Shown piece after piece: positions 48,554 through 57,367 of a stretch of 64,000 nt of DNA. The notes below the pieces were generated by a model. The model saw only the letters and a program-made list of their open reading frames with translations. It made no database searches and was not told the origin of the DNA. A program made the translations under genes and the position numbers. How positions within the stretch are numbered: position 1 is the stretch's first letter; every line of letters begins with the position of its first letter. Source of the stretch: Bacteroidales bacterium (GTDB lineage Bacteria; Bacteroidota; Bacteroidia; Bacteroidales; FEN-979); NCBI GenBank assembly GCA_017882335.1, contig JADGPR010000003.1, positions 1 through 64,000 on the forward strand, given 5' to 3'.

Positions 48554-48844
48554 TTACTTTGCTTTAACAGAGGATTTTACCTTGTTAACGAAGGTTTTTG
48601 CTGGCTTGAATGCCGGAATGTTGTGAGCGGGGATGATGATAGTAGTGTTCTTGGAAATGTTCCTTCCTGTTTTCTCTGCCCTTTTTTTGATGATAAAACT
48701 TCCGAACCCTCTTAAATAAACGTTTTGTCCGTGAATCATGGAGTTCTTCAAAGTTTCCATAAAAGCTTCAACAGTTGCCTGAACGGCTACTTTTTCGATG
48801 CCTGTTTTATTAGCGATGTCTGCTACAATTTCTGCTTTTGTCAT
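48554..48844 (-). CDS. HU/IHF family DNA-binding protein
   Basis: MTKAEIVADIANKTGIEKVAVQATVEAFMETLKNSMIHGQNVYLRGFGSFIIKKRAEKTGRNISKNTTIIIPAHNIPAFKPAKTF. Confidence 0.96.
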   Translation of the reverse strand: MTKAEIVADIANKTGIEKVAVQATVEAFMETLKNSMIHGQNVYLRGFGSFIIKKRAEKTGRNISKNTTIIIPAHNIPAFKPAKTFVNKVKSSVKAK

Positions 48845-48903
48845 GTTGATTTAAATTAGTTATTCTATTAATAATGATGTTTTTATTGGTCAAAACGGGG
48901 GTG

Positions 48904-48911
48904 CAAATATA
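48904..48911 (-). promoter_or_regulatory. Bacteroidota -7 element TATATTTG upstream of the HU gene
   Basis: TAnnTTTG about 60 nt upstream of the HU start (minus). Confidence 0.45.
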
Positions 48912-49065
48912 GAATATTTTTGATTGACAAGGAAATAAATTCACATTTTACTTGGAAGGCAAAATTTTTTTAGGAAGAGTTTGTCTGAATTTACTTGATC
49001 ATCCCGGTGATTGAAATCGATTTATATGTACATTCGGGCACAAAATAAGGATTCCGGAATTATTC

Positions 49066-49187
49066 GTGAGACTCAAATTTTTAGAACGTAGTGAAGAAAA
49101 ATTTGATAGTCGAACAATCCCGATGAAATCGGAGGGTAAAATACACCATCCCGGAGCGGAATTTGGGGTTTATACCCGTGAATTTTT
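49066..49187. repeat. interspersed intergenic repeat, copy 2
   Basis: gtgagactcaaattt...aatttgatagtcgaacaatcccgatgaaatcggagggtaaa...gagcggaatttggggtttatacccgtga, collinear with 31683-31840. Confidence 0.7.
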
Positions 49188-49208
49188 CATATTGAATTTT
49201 CTGATAGC

Positions 49209-50267
49209 ATGAATTTCACAAAGATCCTGGCGAAGTGGTATGATAAGAACAAAAGGGAACTTCCCTGGAGAAGAACTAAAGACCCTTACCGGATCTGGGT
49301 TTCGGAAATCATCCTTCAGCAAACCCGGATCGAACAAGGTTGGGATTATTACCTGCGCTTTCTTGAAAAATTCCCCATCCTCTGTGCTTTGGCGTCAGCG
49401 GAGGAAGAAGATGTGCTTAAACTCTGGCAGGGACTTGGATATTATTCCCGTGCCCGCAACATGCATGCAACTGCGAAAGAGATCATGAACATGCATCAGG
49501 GCATATTTCCCAAAACCTACGAAGAGATCCGGAAGCTGAAAGGGATCGGGGATTACACCGCAGCTGCCATCTCCTCCATCGCCTTCGGAATTCCTTCGCC
49601 GGTTGTGGATGGAAACGTCCTTCGCCTTTTTTCCCGCTTCTTCGGGATCCCGGACCCGGTCGACACCCAAAAAGGAAAGACCGCTGTCCTGGAAAAAGCA
49701 AAAGAACTGATCAGTCCTCAGCATCCCGGCGATTTCAACCAGGCTATCATGGAGTTCGGCGCATTACAATGCAAACCAACTCCGGATTGTAAAACATGTC
49801 CGCTGAAACCAGGTTGTGTGGCTTTTCAGCAAAACCGCATTGCTGAATTCCCAGTCAAATCAAAAAAGCAGCGACAGCGCACTCGGTATTTCCATTACCT
49901 CTTTATAACAGTTGATAAAGGAAAGAATCGTTCAGTTTTCCTGAAGAAAAGAACCGGTAACGATATCTGGAAAAACCTTTTTGATTTTCCCCTGATTGAA
50001 ACGGGAAAAGCGATAAGCCACAAAAAGTTGATCCTGTCAAAAGAATGGAATGATCTTTTTTCAGGAAAGAATGTGGTATTGGTGAAAGAATCGAAGCGAT
50101 ACCGCCACATCCTTTCTCATCAGATTATTGTTGCAAAATTTTATCAATTAAAAATATCGCCTTTCTCAGGCTTGCCTTTTCAAAAAGTCGCTTTAAAAGA
50201 GATACTGAAATATCCCGTCCCTAGATTAATAGAAAAGTATTTGGAAGAAGTCAGGAATTTATTTTAA
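49209..50267 (+). CDS. mutY: A/G-specific adenine glycosylase
   Basis: RELPWRRTKDPYRIWVSEIILQQTRIEQGWDYYLRFLEKFP, LKGIGDYTAAAISSIAFG, Fe-S CKPTPDCKTCPLKPGCVAF. Confidence 0.96.
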   Translation: MNFTKILAKWYDKNKRELPWRRTKDPYRIWVSEIILQQTRIEQGWDYYLRFLEKFPILCALASAEEEDVLKLWQGLGYYSRARNMHATAKEIMNMHQGIFPKTYEEIRKLKGIGDYTAAAISSIAFGIPSPVVDGNVLRLFSRFFGIPDPVDTQKGKTAVLEKAKELISPQHPGDFNQAIMEFGALQCKPTPDCKTCPLKPGCVAFQQNRIAEFPVKSKKQRQRTRYFHYLFITVDKGKNRSVFLKKRTGNDIWKNLFDFPLIETGKAISHKKLILSKEWNDLFSGKNVVLVKESKRYRHILSHQIIVAKFYQLKISPFSGLPFQKVALKEILKYPVPRLIEKYLEEVRNLF

Positions 50268-50406
50268 CCGCAAAGGGCGCAAAGTTTATGCAAAGAACGC
50301 AAAGAGAATGATACCAATACCCTAATCCCACACAACCAGTATCCAGCATCCAGCATCCAGCATCCAAATTATCCATTATCAATTTTCAATTATCAATTAA
50401 AAATTT

Positions 50407-50414
50407 TACTTTTG
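50407..50414 (+). promoter_or_regulatory. Bacteroidota -7 element TACTTTTG
   Basis: TAnnTTTG about 150 nt upstream of the CDS at 50561; implies a long 5' leader. Confidence 0.5.
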
Positions 50415-50440
50415 CCGCGCAATCAAAGTTGAATCACAAG

Positions 50441-50512
50441 ATGGACGACGGACCGGCGAAACGAAATGAAAACAACAACCTGCTCTCTGTAGGGATGTCC
50501 AGCCTGCCATAA
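50441..50512 (+). CDS. candidate leader peptide MDDGPAKRNENNNLLSVGMSSLP
   Basis: Small ORF between the putative promoter and the MgtE_N-CBS gene. Confidence 0.35.
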   Translation: MDDGPAKRNENNNLLSVGMSSLP

Positions 50513-50513
50513 C

Positions 50514-50560
50514 CGCAAGTTTCCGCCTTCCAGTCAGCACAACAAAGGAAGGAGGCATCG
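50514..50560 (+). promoter_or_regulatory. possible SD-sequestering stem in the 5' leader
   Basis: gCCTTCC pairs with GGAAGGagg, the ribosome-binding region upstream of the ATG at 50561. Confidence 0.4.
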
Positions 50561-51835
50561 ATGACATTACAGACCACTTTCTACTTAAGCCAGATTCTCG
50601 GGAAAAAATTTATTTCTCCCGAAGGGAAGATCCTTGGCGTGATCCGGGATTTCCTGATCGATACCACAATCCAGGCTGGGCCTGAACCTGAACCCTTGCG
50701 GCCCCGTGTTATTGCAGTGAAAGTGAAAGCCGTCAACGCAGCAAAAATTTATGATTTTGCCACTTTCGAAGTAAAAAGATTCAAACAAAAGCTGCAGGTG
50801 ACCTGTTATGAAGTACACGAAACTTCGGAAGAAATCTGCACCAACTGTCTCTGGCTTGCCGAAAATATCCTGGATAAGCAGATCGTGGATATCAATGGGC
50901 GGAAGCTTGTTCGCGTGAACGATGTCAGGATGGTGATGATCCCTTCAGGCACGTATGCGATTGCTGTTGATGTGGGCATCGAAGGGCTTTTCCGGCGCAT
51001 CGGCATCGGCTGGTTACTTCAAACAGCCTTGGATCCTGTGAATGTCACCATCCCGGGAAAAATGATCCTCTGGGATGACATTGAAACCGTCGATTTTTCC
51101 AATTCCAGTATCAAACTTTCCAAATCATCCTCAAAGCTGCATACACTTCATCCTTCCGATCTGGCCGATATCATTGAGGATCTTGACCGTGCTACCAGGA
51201 CATCCATTTTCGCCTCATTGGATGATGAACAGGCTGCCGATGTACTCGAAGAACTCGAACCAAAGGCCCAGATCGAACTTGCAGAAAGCCTCCCGGTAGA
51301 AAAGATGGCCGACCTCCTCGAGAAGATGCCTGCCGACGAAGCAGCCGACCTGCTGGATGTTCTGGAAGAAGAAAAAGCCATCAAGATCCTGGATGAGATG
51401 GAGAAAGAATCTTCCGAAGAAGTCAGGGAATTACTTGAATACCCGGATAAGGCCGTAGGATCGATTATGACAACCGACTTTCTCACTTTCCGGGAAGATA
51501 TGACGGTTGAAGAAACCATCAAGGAGATCCGGAAAGTACAGCCCGAACCTTCCAACATCTATTCGATCTTTGTTACAGATAAGAACAATAAGCTGGTTTT
51601 TGCCATTTCCCTCATGGAGTTGATCATTGCAAATCCATCCTTAAAACTTAAAGAGATCACGAAACAGAAACCCTTAACGGTTTTCGACCAGGACAAGGTG
51701 GATTCACTGGCCGAGCTATTCTCAATGTACAACCTGCTGGCTATTCCAGTGATCAACCGCAACATGGAGATGGAAGGAGTGGTGGTGGTTGAAGACATCG
51801 TAGAAGATCTTTTAAAACGGAGAAAAACCCGTTAA
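50561..51835 (+). CDS. PRC-barrel-like + MgtE N-domain + CBS-pair protein (no transporter domain)
   Basis: GKKFISPEGKILGVIRDFLID; LHPSDLADIIEDLDRATRTSIFASLDDEQAADVLEELEP (MgtE_N); VGSIMTTDFLTFREDMTVEETIKEIR and LLAIPVINRNMEMEGVVVVEDIVEDLL (CBS). Confidence 0.9.
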   Translation: MTLQTTFYLSQILGKKFISPEGKILGVIRDFLIDTTIQAGPEPEPLRPRVIAVKVKAVNAAKIYDFATFEVKRFKQKLQVTCYEVHETSEEICTNCLWLAENILDKQIVDINGRKLVRVNDVRMVMIPSGTYAIAVDVGIEGLFRRIGIGWLLQTALDPVNVTIPGKMILWDDIETVDFSNSSIKLSKSSSKLHTLHPSDLADIIEDLDRATRTSIFASLDDEQAADVLEELEPKAQIELAESLPVEKMADLLEKMPADEAADLLDVLEEEKAIKILDEMEKESSEEVRELLEYPDKAVGSIMTTDFLTFREDMTVEETIKEIRKVQPEPSNIYSIFVTDKNNKLVFAISLMELIIANPSLKLKEITKQKPLTVFDQDKVDSLAELFSMYNLLAIPVINRNMEMEGVVVVEDIVEDLLKRRKTR

Positions 51836-51853
51836 TTTCAGGTAGGAGTTGAG

Positions 51854-53101
51854 ATGGCCTTCGCGATGAGAAGAAAATCGATCTGGCGGAATGTTGCATT
51901 GTTCCTGGCAATTCTCGGCCCGGGTATCATTACCGGCAGCGTGGATAATGATGCCGGCGGAATCACCACCTATTCCGTGGCAGGCGCCTTGTATGGGTAT
52001 AACCTGATCTGGACGCTCATTCCTTCGTTCCTAGTGCTCATCATCATCCAGGAAATGAATGCCCGGATGGGGATAGTTACCGGGAAAGGCCTTGCAGACC
52101 TGATCCGGGAGAATGCCGGCGTCAAAATCACATTTTTTATCTTTATCGGGCTGCTGGTGGCGGATATCGGGAATACTACCACTGAATTTGCAGGCGTGGC
52201 CGGCAGTCTTGAAATCTTCAGCGTGAGTAAGTACATTTCTGTTCCCATCGTGGCGGTCATGATCTGGGTGATGGTAGTGAGGGGAAATTATAAGATCGCG
52301 GAACGAATCTTTCTTGTTTTCAGTGTAGCGTTACTGATGTATGTGGTCTCTGCGCTGATGGGCAAACCGCACTGGCAGGAAATCGGCCACTCAGTCATTC
52401 ATCCGGAGATGAAAATGAATACCCGGAGCATCGAAATGATCATCGGGATCATCGGTACCACGATCGCTCCCTGGATGCAGTTTTACATGCAGTCGAGCGT
52501 GATCGAGAAAGGGCTGAAGATGCGGCAGTACAAGTTCATTCTCCTGGATATCATTATCGGCTGCCTGGCTACTGTTGTCGTTGCTTTCTTTATCATGGTG
52601 GCCTGCGCTTCCACCCTGCACATCAATAACATCGTGATCAATGAAGCAAAAGATGCAGCCATGGCGCTGAAACCACTGGCCGGTGCAATTTCGTCGCAGG
52701 TATTTGCCTTCGGGTTGTTCATAGCTTCGATCTTTTCCGCTACCATCTTGCCGCTGGCAACAGCATTTTATGTTTGCGAGGCATTTGGCTTCGAAGCCGG
52801 GATCGACAAAAAATGGAATGAAGCTCCACAGTTTTACTGGCTGTATACCGGCATCATCGTGCTTGGGGTGATCATCATTCTCATTCCTAATGCCCCGTTG
52901 ATCGCAATCACGCTGTGGTCGCAGATTATCAATGGACTGCTTCTTCCGGTTGTATTGGTTTGCATGATCCTGCTGGTTAATAATAAAAAGATCATGGGGA
53001 AGCATGTCAACAAGCCGATACAGAATATCATCGGGTGGGTTTCGATTGCAATTTTGGTGGGATTATCGATGACGCTGATTCTTATGCCGCTTTTTAAATA
53101 A
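51854..53101 (+). CDS. Nramp-related divalent metal transporter with non-canonical TM1/TM6 motifs
   Basis: LGPGIITGSVDNDAGGITTYSVAGALYGYNLIW; multi-TM; TM6-like GTTIAPWMQFYMQSSVIEKG. Confidence 0.9.
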   Translation: MAFAMRRKSIWRNVALFLAILGPGIITGSVDNDAGGITTYSVAGALYGYNLIWTLIPSFLVLIIIQEMNARMGIVTGKGLADLIRENAGVKITFFIFIGLLVADIGNTTTEFAGVAGSLEIFSVSKYISVPIVAVMIWVMVVRGNYKIAERIFLVFSVALLMYVVSALMGKPHWQEIGHSVIHPEMKMNTRSIEMIIGIIGTTIAPWMQFYMQSSVIEKGLKMRQYKFILLDIIIGCLATVVVAFFIMVACASTLHINNIVINEAKDAAMALKPLAGAISSQVFAFGLFIASIFSATILPLATAFYVCEAFGFEAGIDKKWNEAPQFYWLYTGIIVLGVIIILIPNAPLIAITLWSQIINGLLLPVVLVCMILLVNNKKIMGKHVNKPIQNIIGWVSIAILVGLSMTLILMPLFK

Positions 53102-53474
53102 TATCCAGACATCACTTCCATATTTTTACTGCTTTATTTTTCTCGCAGATGACCGCAGATTTATTGCAAACTTGCCTACCTGCAGGCAGGTTTTTGCAGA
53201 AAAGATACCAACACGAATTGAAAAAGAACCATCTTAAAAATGAACTTTAATGGATTCTGCGTGAATCAGCGTTTAATCTGCGAAAATCAGCGAGAACTTT
53301 TTGTTTTGAAATTCATGAATCAATTATTTGCGTTTCTTAGCTTAGCGGTGAAATTATTTTTCGAAGAAGACTCAAATTTGATTCCTATAAATAAAAAAAA
53401 TCCCCAAAACCATATTACCTTTTCAATTTTGACCGATTAATGTAAAAATAATGAAACCGGCCGGACATTATTTG

Positions 53475-53482
53475 TACTTTTG
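53475..53482 (+). promoter_or_regulatory. Bacteroidota -7 element TACTTTTG upstream of ssb
   Basis: TAnnTTTG 33 nt upstream of the ATG at 53516. Confidence 0.5.
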
Positions 53483-53515
53483 TTCACGGAGTATTTACAA
53501 AAAAAACGAAAAATC

Positions 53516-53947
53516 ATGGCAACAGGAATCAACAAAGTGATCTTGATCGGAAACCTTGGAAAAGACCCGGAGATTATACGGTTGGAAAGCGGGGTTAAAA
53601 AGGCAACATTTTCACTTGCAACGACAGAAGTTTACAAGAACAAGGAAGGGGTAAAAACGGAGCATACCGAATGGCATAACATCGTGTTGTGGAGAGGTCT
53701 TGCAGAAGTTGCTGAAAATTACCTGAAAAAAGGAAATTCAGTATACATCGAAGGCCGGATCCGCAAACGCGATTATGAGGATAAAGAAGGCCAGAAACGT
53801 TATATCACCGACATTCTCGGCGATGTGATGACCATGCTGGGCGGCCCGAAACGGGAAGGTACACCTGAAGAACATGCTCCCATCGTGACCGAAAAAGAGA
53901 ATGGCACCGGGGAAACAACCACGCCTGAGGATGATCTTCCCTTTTAA
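53516..53947 (+). CDS. ssb: single-stranded DNA-binding protein
   Basis: MATGINKVILIGNLGKDPEIIRLESGVKKATFSLATTE...TEWHNIVLWRGLAEVAENYLKKGNSVYIEGRI; acidic tail ending DDLPF. Confidence 0.97.
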   Translation: MATGINKVILIGNLGKDPEIIRLESGVKKATFSLATTEVYKNKEGVKTEHTEWHNIVLWRGLAEVAENYLKKGNSVYIEGRIRKRDYEDKEGQKRYITDILGDVMTMLGGPKREGTPEEHAPIVTEKENGTGETTTPEDDLPF

Positions 53948-53950
53948 AAG

Positions 53951-54034
53951 GTGGTGACATGGTGAAGTGGTGACATGGTGAATTTGAAAGAATTTTTTTA
54001 CTCGCCACCTCACCACTTCACCAGTTCACCAGTT
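53951..54034. repeat. GTGGTGAAGT-type word repeats forming an inverted repeat
   Basis: ggtgaagtggtga (53961-53973) / tcaccacttcacc (54010-54022), embedded in ggtggtgacatggtgaagtggtgacatggtga ... ctcaccacttcaccagttcaccag. Confidence 0.85.
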
Positions 54035-54051
54035 TTTCCAGTAGCACACGC

Positions 54052-54633
54052 ATGAGAATAAACCGTCTAATTTTATTAGCACTCATCCCGCTCGCTCTCT
54101 TCTCCTGCCAGAATAGTTACGTTCCAAAGCCCCGTGGTTATTACCGGATCGATTTTCCCGTAAAGGAATACCGGCTGTTTGATACTACTTTCCCCTATAC
54201 TTTCGAGTATCCCGTGTATGCAAAGATCGTTCGCGACAGTTCCCGGATGGCTGAACCCTATTGGATCAATATTGTTTACTATTCTTATAATGCCCAGCTG
54301 CACATCAGTTATAAACCCATCAGCAAAAACCTGGCAAGCTATCTCAACGATGCACACACCCTGGTGAACAAGCACATTCCGAAAGCCAATGCCATCAGTC
54401 AGCGGGAATATATTGATTCTGCTGAAAAAGTGTTCGGGCTTGTTTATGAGATCAGTGGTTCGGATGCAGCTTCCACCTACCAGTTCTACCTTACCGACAG
54501 CACCAAACATTTTGTCAGGGGAGCGCTTTACTTCGATCTTGTTCCGAACAATGATTCCCTGGCGCCGGTCATCGATTTCCTGAAGAAAGATGTTGAACAC
54601 ATGATCACGACCTTCCGGTGGAAGAAGCGTTAG
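54052..54633 (+). CDS. gldD: gliding motility lipoprotein GldD
   Basis: LIPLALFSCQNSYVPKPRGYYRIDFPVKEYRLFDTTFPYTFEYPVYAKI...EPYWINIVYYSYNAQLHISYKPI. Confidence 0.92.
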   Translation: MRINRLILLALIPLALFSCQNSYVPKPRGYYRIDFPVKEYRLFDTTFPYTFEYPVYAKIVRDSSRMAEPYWINIVYYSYNAQLHISYKPISKNLASYLNDAHTLVNKHIPKANAISQREYIDSAEKVFGLVYEISGSDAASTYQFYLTDSTKHFVRGALYFDLVPNNDSLAPVIDFLKKDVEHMITTFRWKKR

Positions 54634-54647
54634 AGCCGTTACAAGTC

Positions 54648-55046
54648 TTAAGCTATTTTTTTACCAGCTGTAGGACCTGGTTTAAGTGAATGAATTTCAT
54701 TTATTTGAATTATACAAACAGCATAGGGTTTACGTATTCCTAGTTTTACAGACATTGCAACTGCCAGTTCATACAACTCTCCACTTTCTTGCAATGAAGC
54801 AGTTCCAACAAATCTGTATCCATCTAGGATATCACGATTTACAACAGAAACACAAACTTTTGAACCTCTTTTGATATTTGTATAAGTTGCACCACCGGTA
54901 CCTTCGGTAAAAATAAGCGAATCATCAGATAATACACGGGTTGAGCGCTTTGGTGCTACATTTGGCGTTCCGTCTGTATTGACTGTTCCTACAAAACATT
55001 GCTGTGTTGCAATCATATCTTTCATTTCCTGTGTCAGTGTTGCCAT
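54648..55046 (-). CDS. pyridoxamine 5'-phosphate oxidase family protein
   Basis: MIATQQCFVGTVNTDGTPNVAPKRSTRVLSDDSLIFTEGTGGATYTNIKRGSKVCVSVVNRDILDGYRFVGTA. Start set at MATLTQ. Confidence 0.85.
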   Translation of the reverse strand: MATLTQEMKDMIATQQCFVGTVNTDGTPNVAPKRSTRVLSDDSLIFTEGTGGATYTNIKRGSKVCVSVVNRDILDGYRFVGTASLQESGELYELAVAMSVKLGIRKPYAVCIIQINEIHSLKPGPTAGKKIA

Positions 55047-55383
55047 ATCTGTTTTTTTTAATAAATTAAACATTTATACTATTATCAAACCAGTTATTTT
55101 ATCTGTCCGGGGGTTAATAGTGCTTTGTTGTTCTAATTTTAACGATGTCAAAAGTACAAATAGGAAATGAATCTTTTTACTTTTTCCAATTTTATTGGTT
55201 TTAAGCTATTTTTATCCCAAAAATCTCATCATTCTAATTCCCTATTGATGGTCGTGACTTTATTTGTATAAAATATATCATAGAATCTTACGTTATGTTA
55301 ATATTATCTTTTACCCATCCGGATGAAGCACTGATACCTTTTCAACTTTACGTTCCATTTAGTTTTAACATAAACGTCATCGT

Positions 55384-56046
55384 ATGAAAAGTAAAATGCT
55401 TTTTACCTTAGCCATTCTTGCATTGATATGCTTCTCCTGCAAGAAAAAGAGTACCGAATCAACCTCATCTTCAGAACCCGATTTCACACAACTTAAGGTG
55501 GGGAATTACTGGGTTTATAAAGTTTATAAAGTCGACACGAACGGAGTGGAAACTGACCAGAACAAAACCGATAGCAGCTACATCCTGAAAGATACCCTGA
55601 TCAATGGGATTCAGTATTTCGTCAAAATTTCTTCATCTTTCCCGTTTTCACGCTCTACTAATCCCCTGATGCCCCCTGATACTACTTGTCTGAGGGATTC
55701 GGCAGGTTATCTTCTGGAACGTACCTGGAATGGAGGATCCTTGATTGTATTTGCACGTGACAATTTTACGGATGTTTTTTTGTCAGACTCAATTGACAAC
55801 CTTGCTCTGAGGCAGATAAAGATGACCGGAAAAGATTCTGTTGTCAACGTACCGGCAGGAACATTCACTACACGAAGTCTGTGTCTTATTTTATATCCGC
55901 TTCATCCGGATTACCCATGGGGTATTCGAAGGTTCTTTTATATCTATGGCAGCGGTGTAGGTCAAATTAAATTTACCTTTGGCTTCTATTCTGAGCCCGG
56001 CCATTATGAAGCCCAGCTTGTCAGGTACCATATTGGGAAACCGTAA
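55384..56046 (+). CDS. hypothetical lipoprotein
   Basis: LALICFSCKKKS lipobox; FTQLKVGNYWVYKVYKVD. Confidence 0.7.
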   Translation: MKSKMLFTLAILALICFSCKKKSTESTSSSEPDFTQLKVGNYWVYKVYKVDTNGVETDQNKTDSSYILKDTLINGIQYFVKISSSFPFSRSTNPLMPPDTTCLRDSAGYLLERTWNGGSLIVFARDNFTDVFLSDSIDNLALRQIKMTGKDSVVNVPAGTFTTRSLCLILYPLHPDYPWGIRRFFYIYGSGVGQIKFTFGFYSEPGHYEAQLVRYHIGKP

Positions 56047-56110
56047 CTTGTGACACGTTATGCGTCACGATTGTTCGAGTTTCAGATAGTTCCTTCATAA
56101 AAGCACAAAA

Positions 56111-57325
56111 ATGAAAAAAAGCCTAAGCCTTATAATTCTGAATTTACTTGTTTCCGTTCCCCTGTTTTCCCAATGGGTTTACCTGGATTCCGTGGGTAAT
56201 AACATCAGAGCATTATCCTCATCTCTAAATTATTTATATGCCTGCACTTCATTGGATGGAATATTTTATTCGGTGGATTCCGGATTTTCCTGGCATGCTT
56301 CGAATAATGGAATAACTAATATGAATGTCAGAACCATTGCAGGTAAGGATAGTTTACTTTTTGCAGGAACAGAAACAGGTCTTTTCAAATCACTGGACCT
56401 TGGGATGACCTGGATTCATGCATACGGAATTCCAAGTTCAGACATTCGTGAAGTCAGGTTCAGGGGAGATTCCATATTAATCGGTTCCTTTGGTAGCGGA
56501 ATTTATATTTCGGTGGATGATGGATTCAGCTTTTCCCTAGTAAATAATGGCTTATCGGATCACTACATAAATTGCCTGTTCGTTCATGGTTCTAGGATAT
56601 TTGCCGGGACCGATCAAGGGGGAGGCATTTTTGCTTCCGATGATAACGGGGCAACCTGGGTTCAGAAAAATAACGGAGTTCCGGTGAATCCCTGGGCTCC
56701 GTCAAAATATGATATGATTTTATGTTTCGCGAACAATGGATCCACTTTATTTGCTTCCACATGGGATTGTGGTATTTTAATCTCGGAAGATAATGGGGAA
56801 AGCTGGGGTCAGATCCAGGTTGGTAATAACACGGTGTGGAATTATATCAACTCGATAACATGCTACAATGGAGGTCTCCTGGCAGGATGTTATGGTACAG
56901 GTATTTATAAGTCGATAGATAACGGGATGACCTGGGTAGAAATAAATGAGGGTCTTCCGGATTGGTCTGTACAATCCATCCACATTTACGGGAACTATTT
57001 ATATGCAGGAACAACAAATGCTCATGTTTTCCGCAGGCCTCTGAGCGAGATAATCACCAGTATCCAAGAGAATGGGAATATAGAAGAGACGAACGTATAT
57101 CCCGATCCGGTTACCGGCATTTCAAAGATCCTCTTCCCGGATTATCAACAAGAACAATACTCTCTCGCGATATATTCAATAAATGGCAACCTAATCAAGG
57201 GGAATGAGCATCCCTCAGGAAATTTCTTCACAATTTCCAAGAGTGATTTTAACAAAGGTTGTTATTTCTTTTCCCTCAAGAAAAATAGAATCCGGGTTTC
57301 ATCCGGGAAATTCATTGTGAATTAA
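56111..57325 (+). CDS. secreted beta-propeller (BNR/YCF48-like) protein with T9SS-type C-terminus
   Basis: Repeated SVDSGFSWHASNNGI, SLDLGMTWIHAYGI, SDDNGATWVQKNNGV, SEDNGESWGQI, SIDNGMTWVEINEGL; C-term GCYFFSLKKNRIRVSSGKFIVN. Confidence 0.82.
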   Translation: MKKSLSLIILNLLVSVPLFSQWVYLDSVGNNIRALSSSLNYLYACTSLDGIFYSVDSGFSWHASNNGITNMNVRTIAGKDSLLFAGTETGLFKSLDLGMTWIHAYGIPSSDIREVRFRGDSILIGSFGSGIYISVDDGFSFSLVNNGLSDHYINCLFVHGSRIFAGTDQGGGIFASDDNGATWVQKNNGVPVNPWAPSKYDMILCFANNGSTLFASTWDCGILISEDNGESWGQIQVGNNTVWNYINSITCYNGGLLAGCYGTGIYKSIDNGMTWVEINEGLPDWSVQSIHIYGNYLYAGTTNAHVFRRPLSEIITSIQENGNIEETNVYPDPVTGISKILFPDYQQEQYSLAIYSINGNLIKGNEHPSGNFFTISKSDFNKGCYFFSLKKNRIRVSSGKFIVN

Positions 57326-57367
57326 GAATTCCGGATTTCTGATGCCCTGATGCCGAACTTCCTCGTC

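Noticed and set aside
50405-50560. Known Mn (yybP-ykoY) or Mg (M-box) riboswitch
   Set aside because: The conserved core motifs were not recognisable by eye; left as an unassigned leader pending an Rfam search.
30794-56046. Possible paralogy of the lipoproteins at 30794-31450 and 55384-56046
   Set aside because: Only a short shared G-N/S-YW-V/I-YK segment near the N-terminus is visible; too weak without an alignment.
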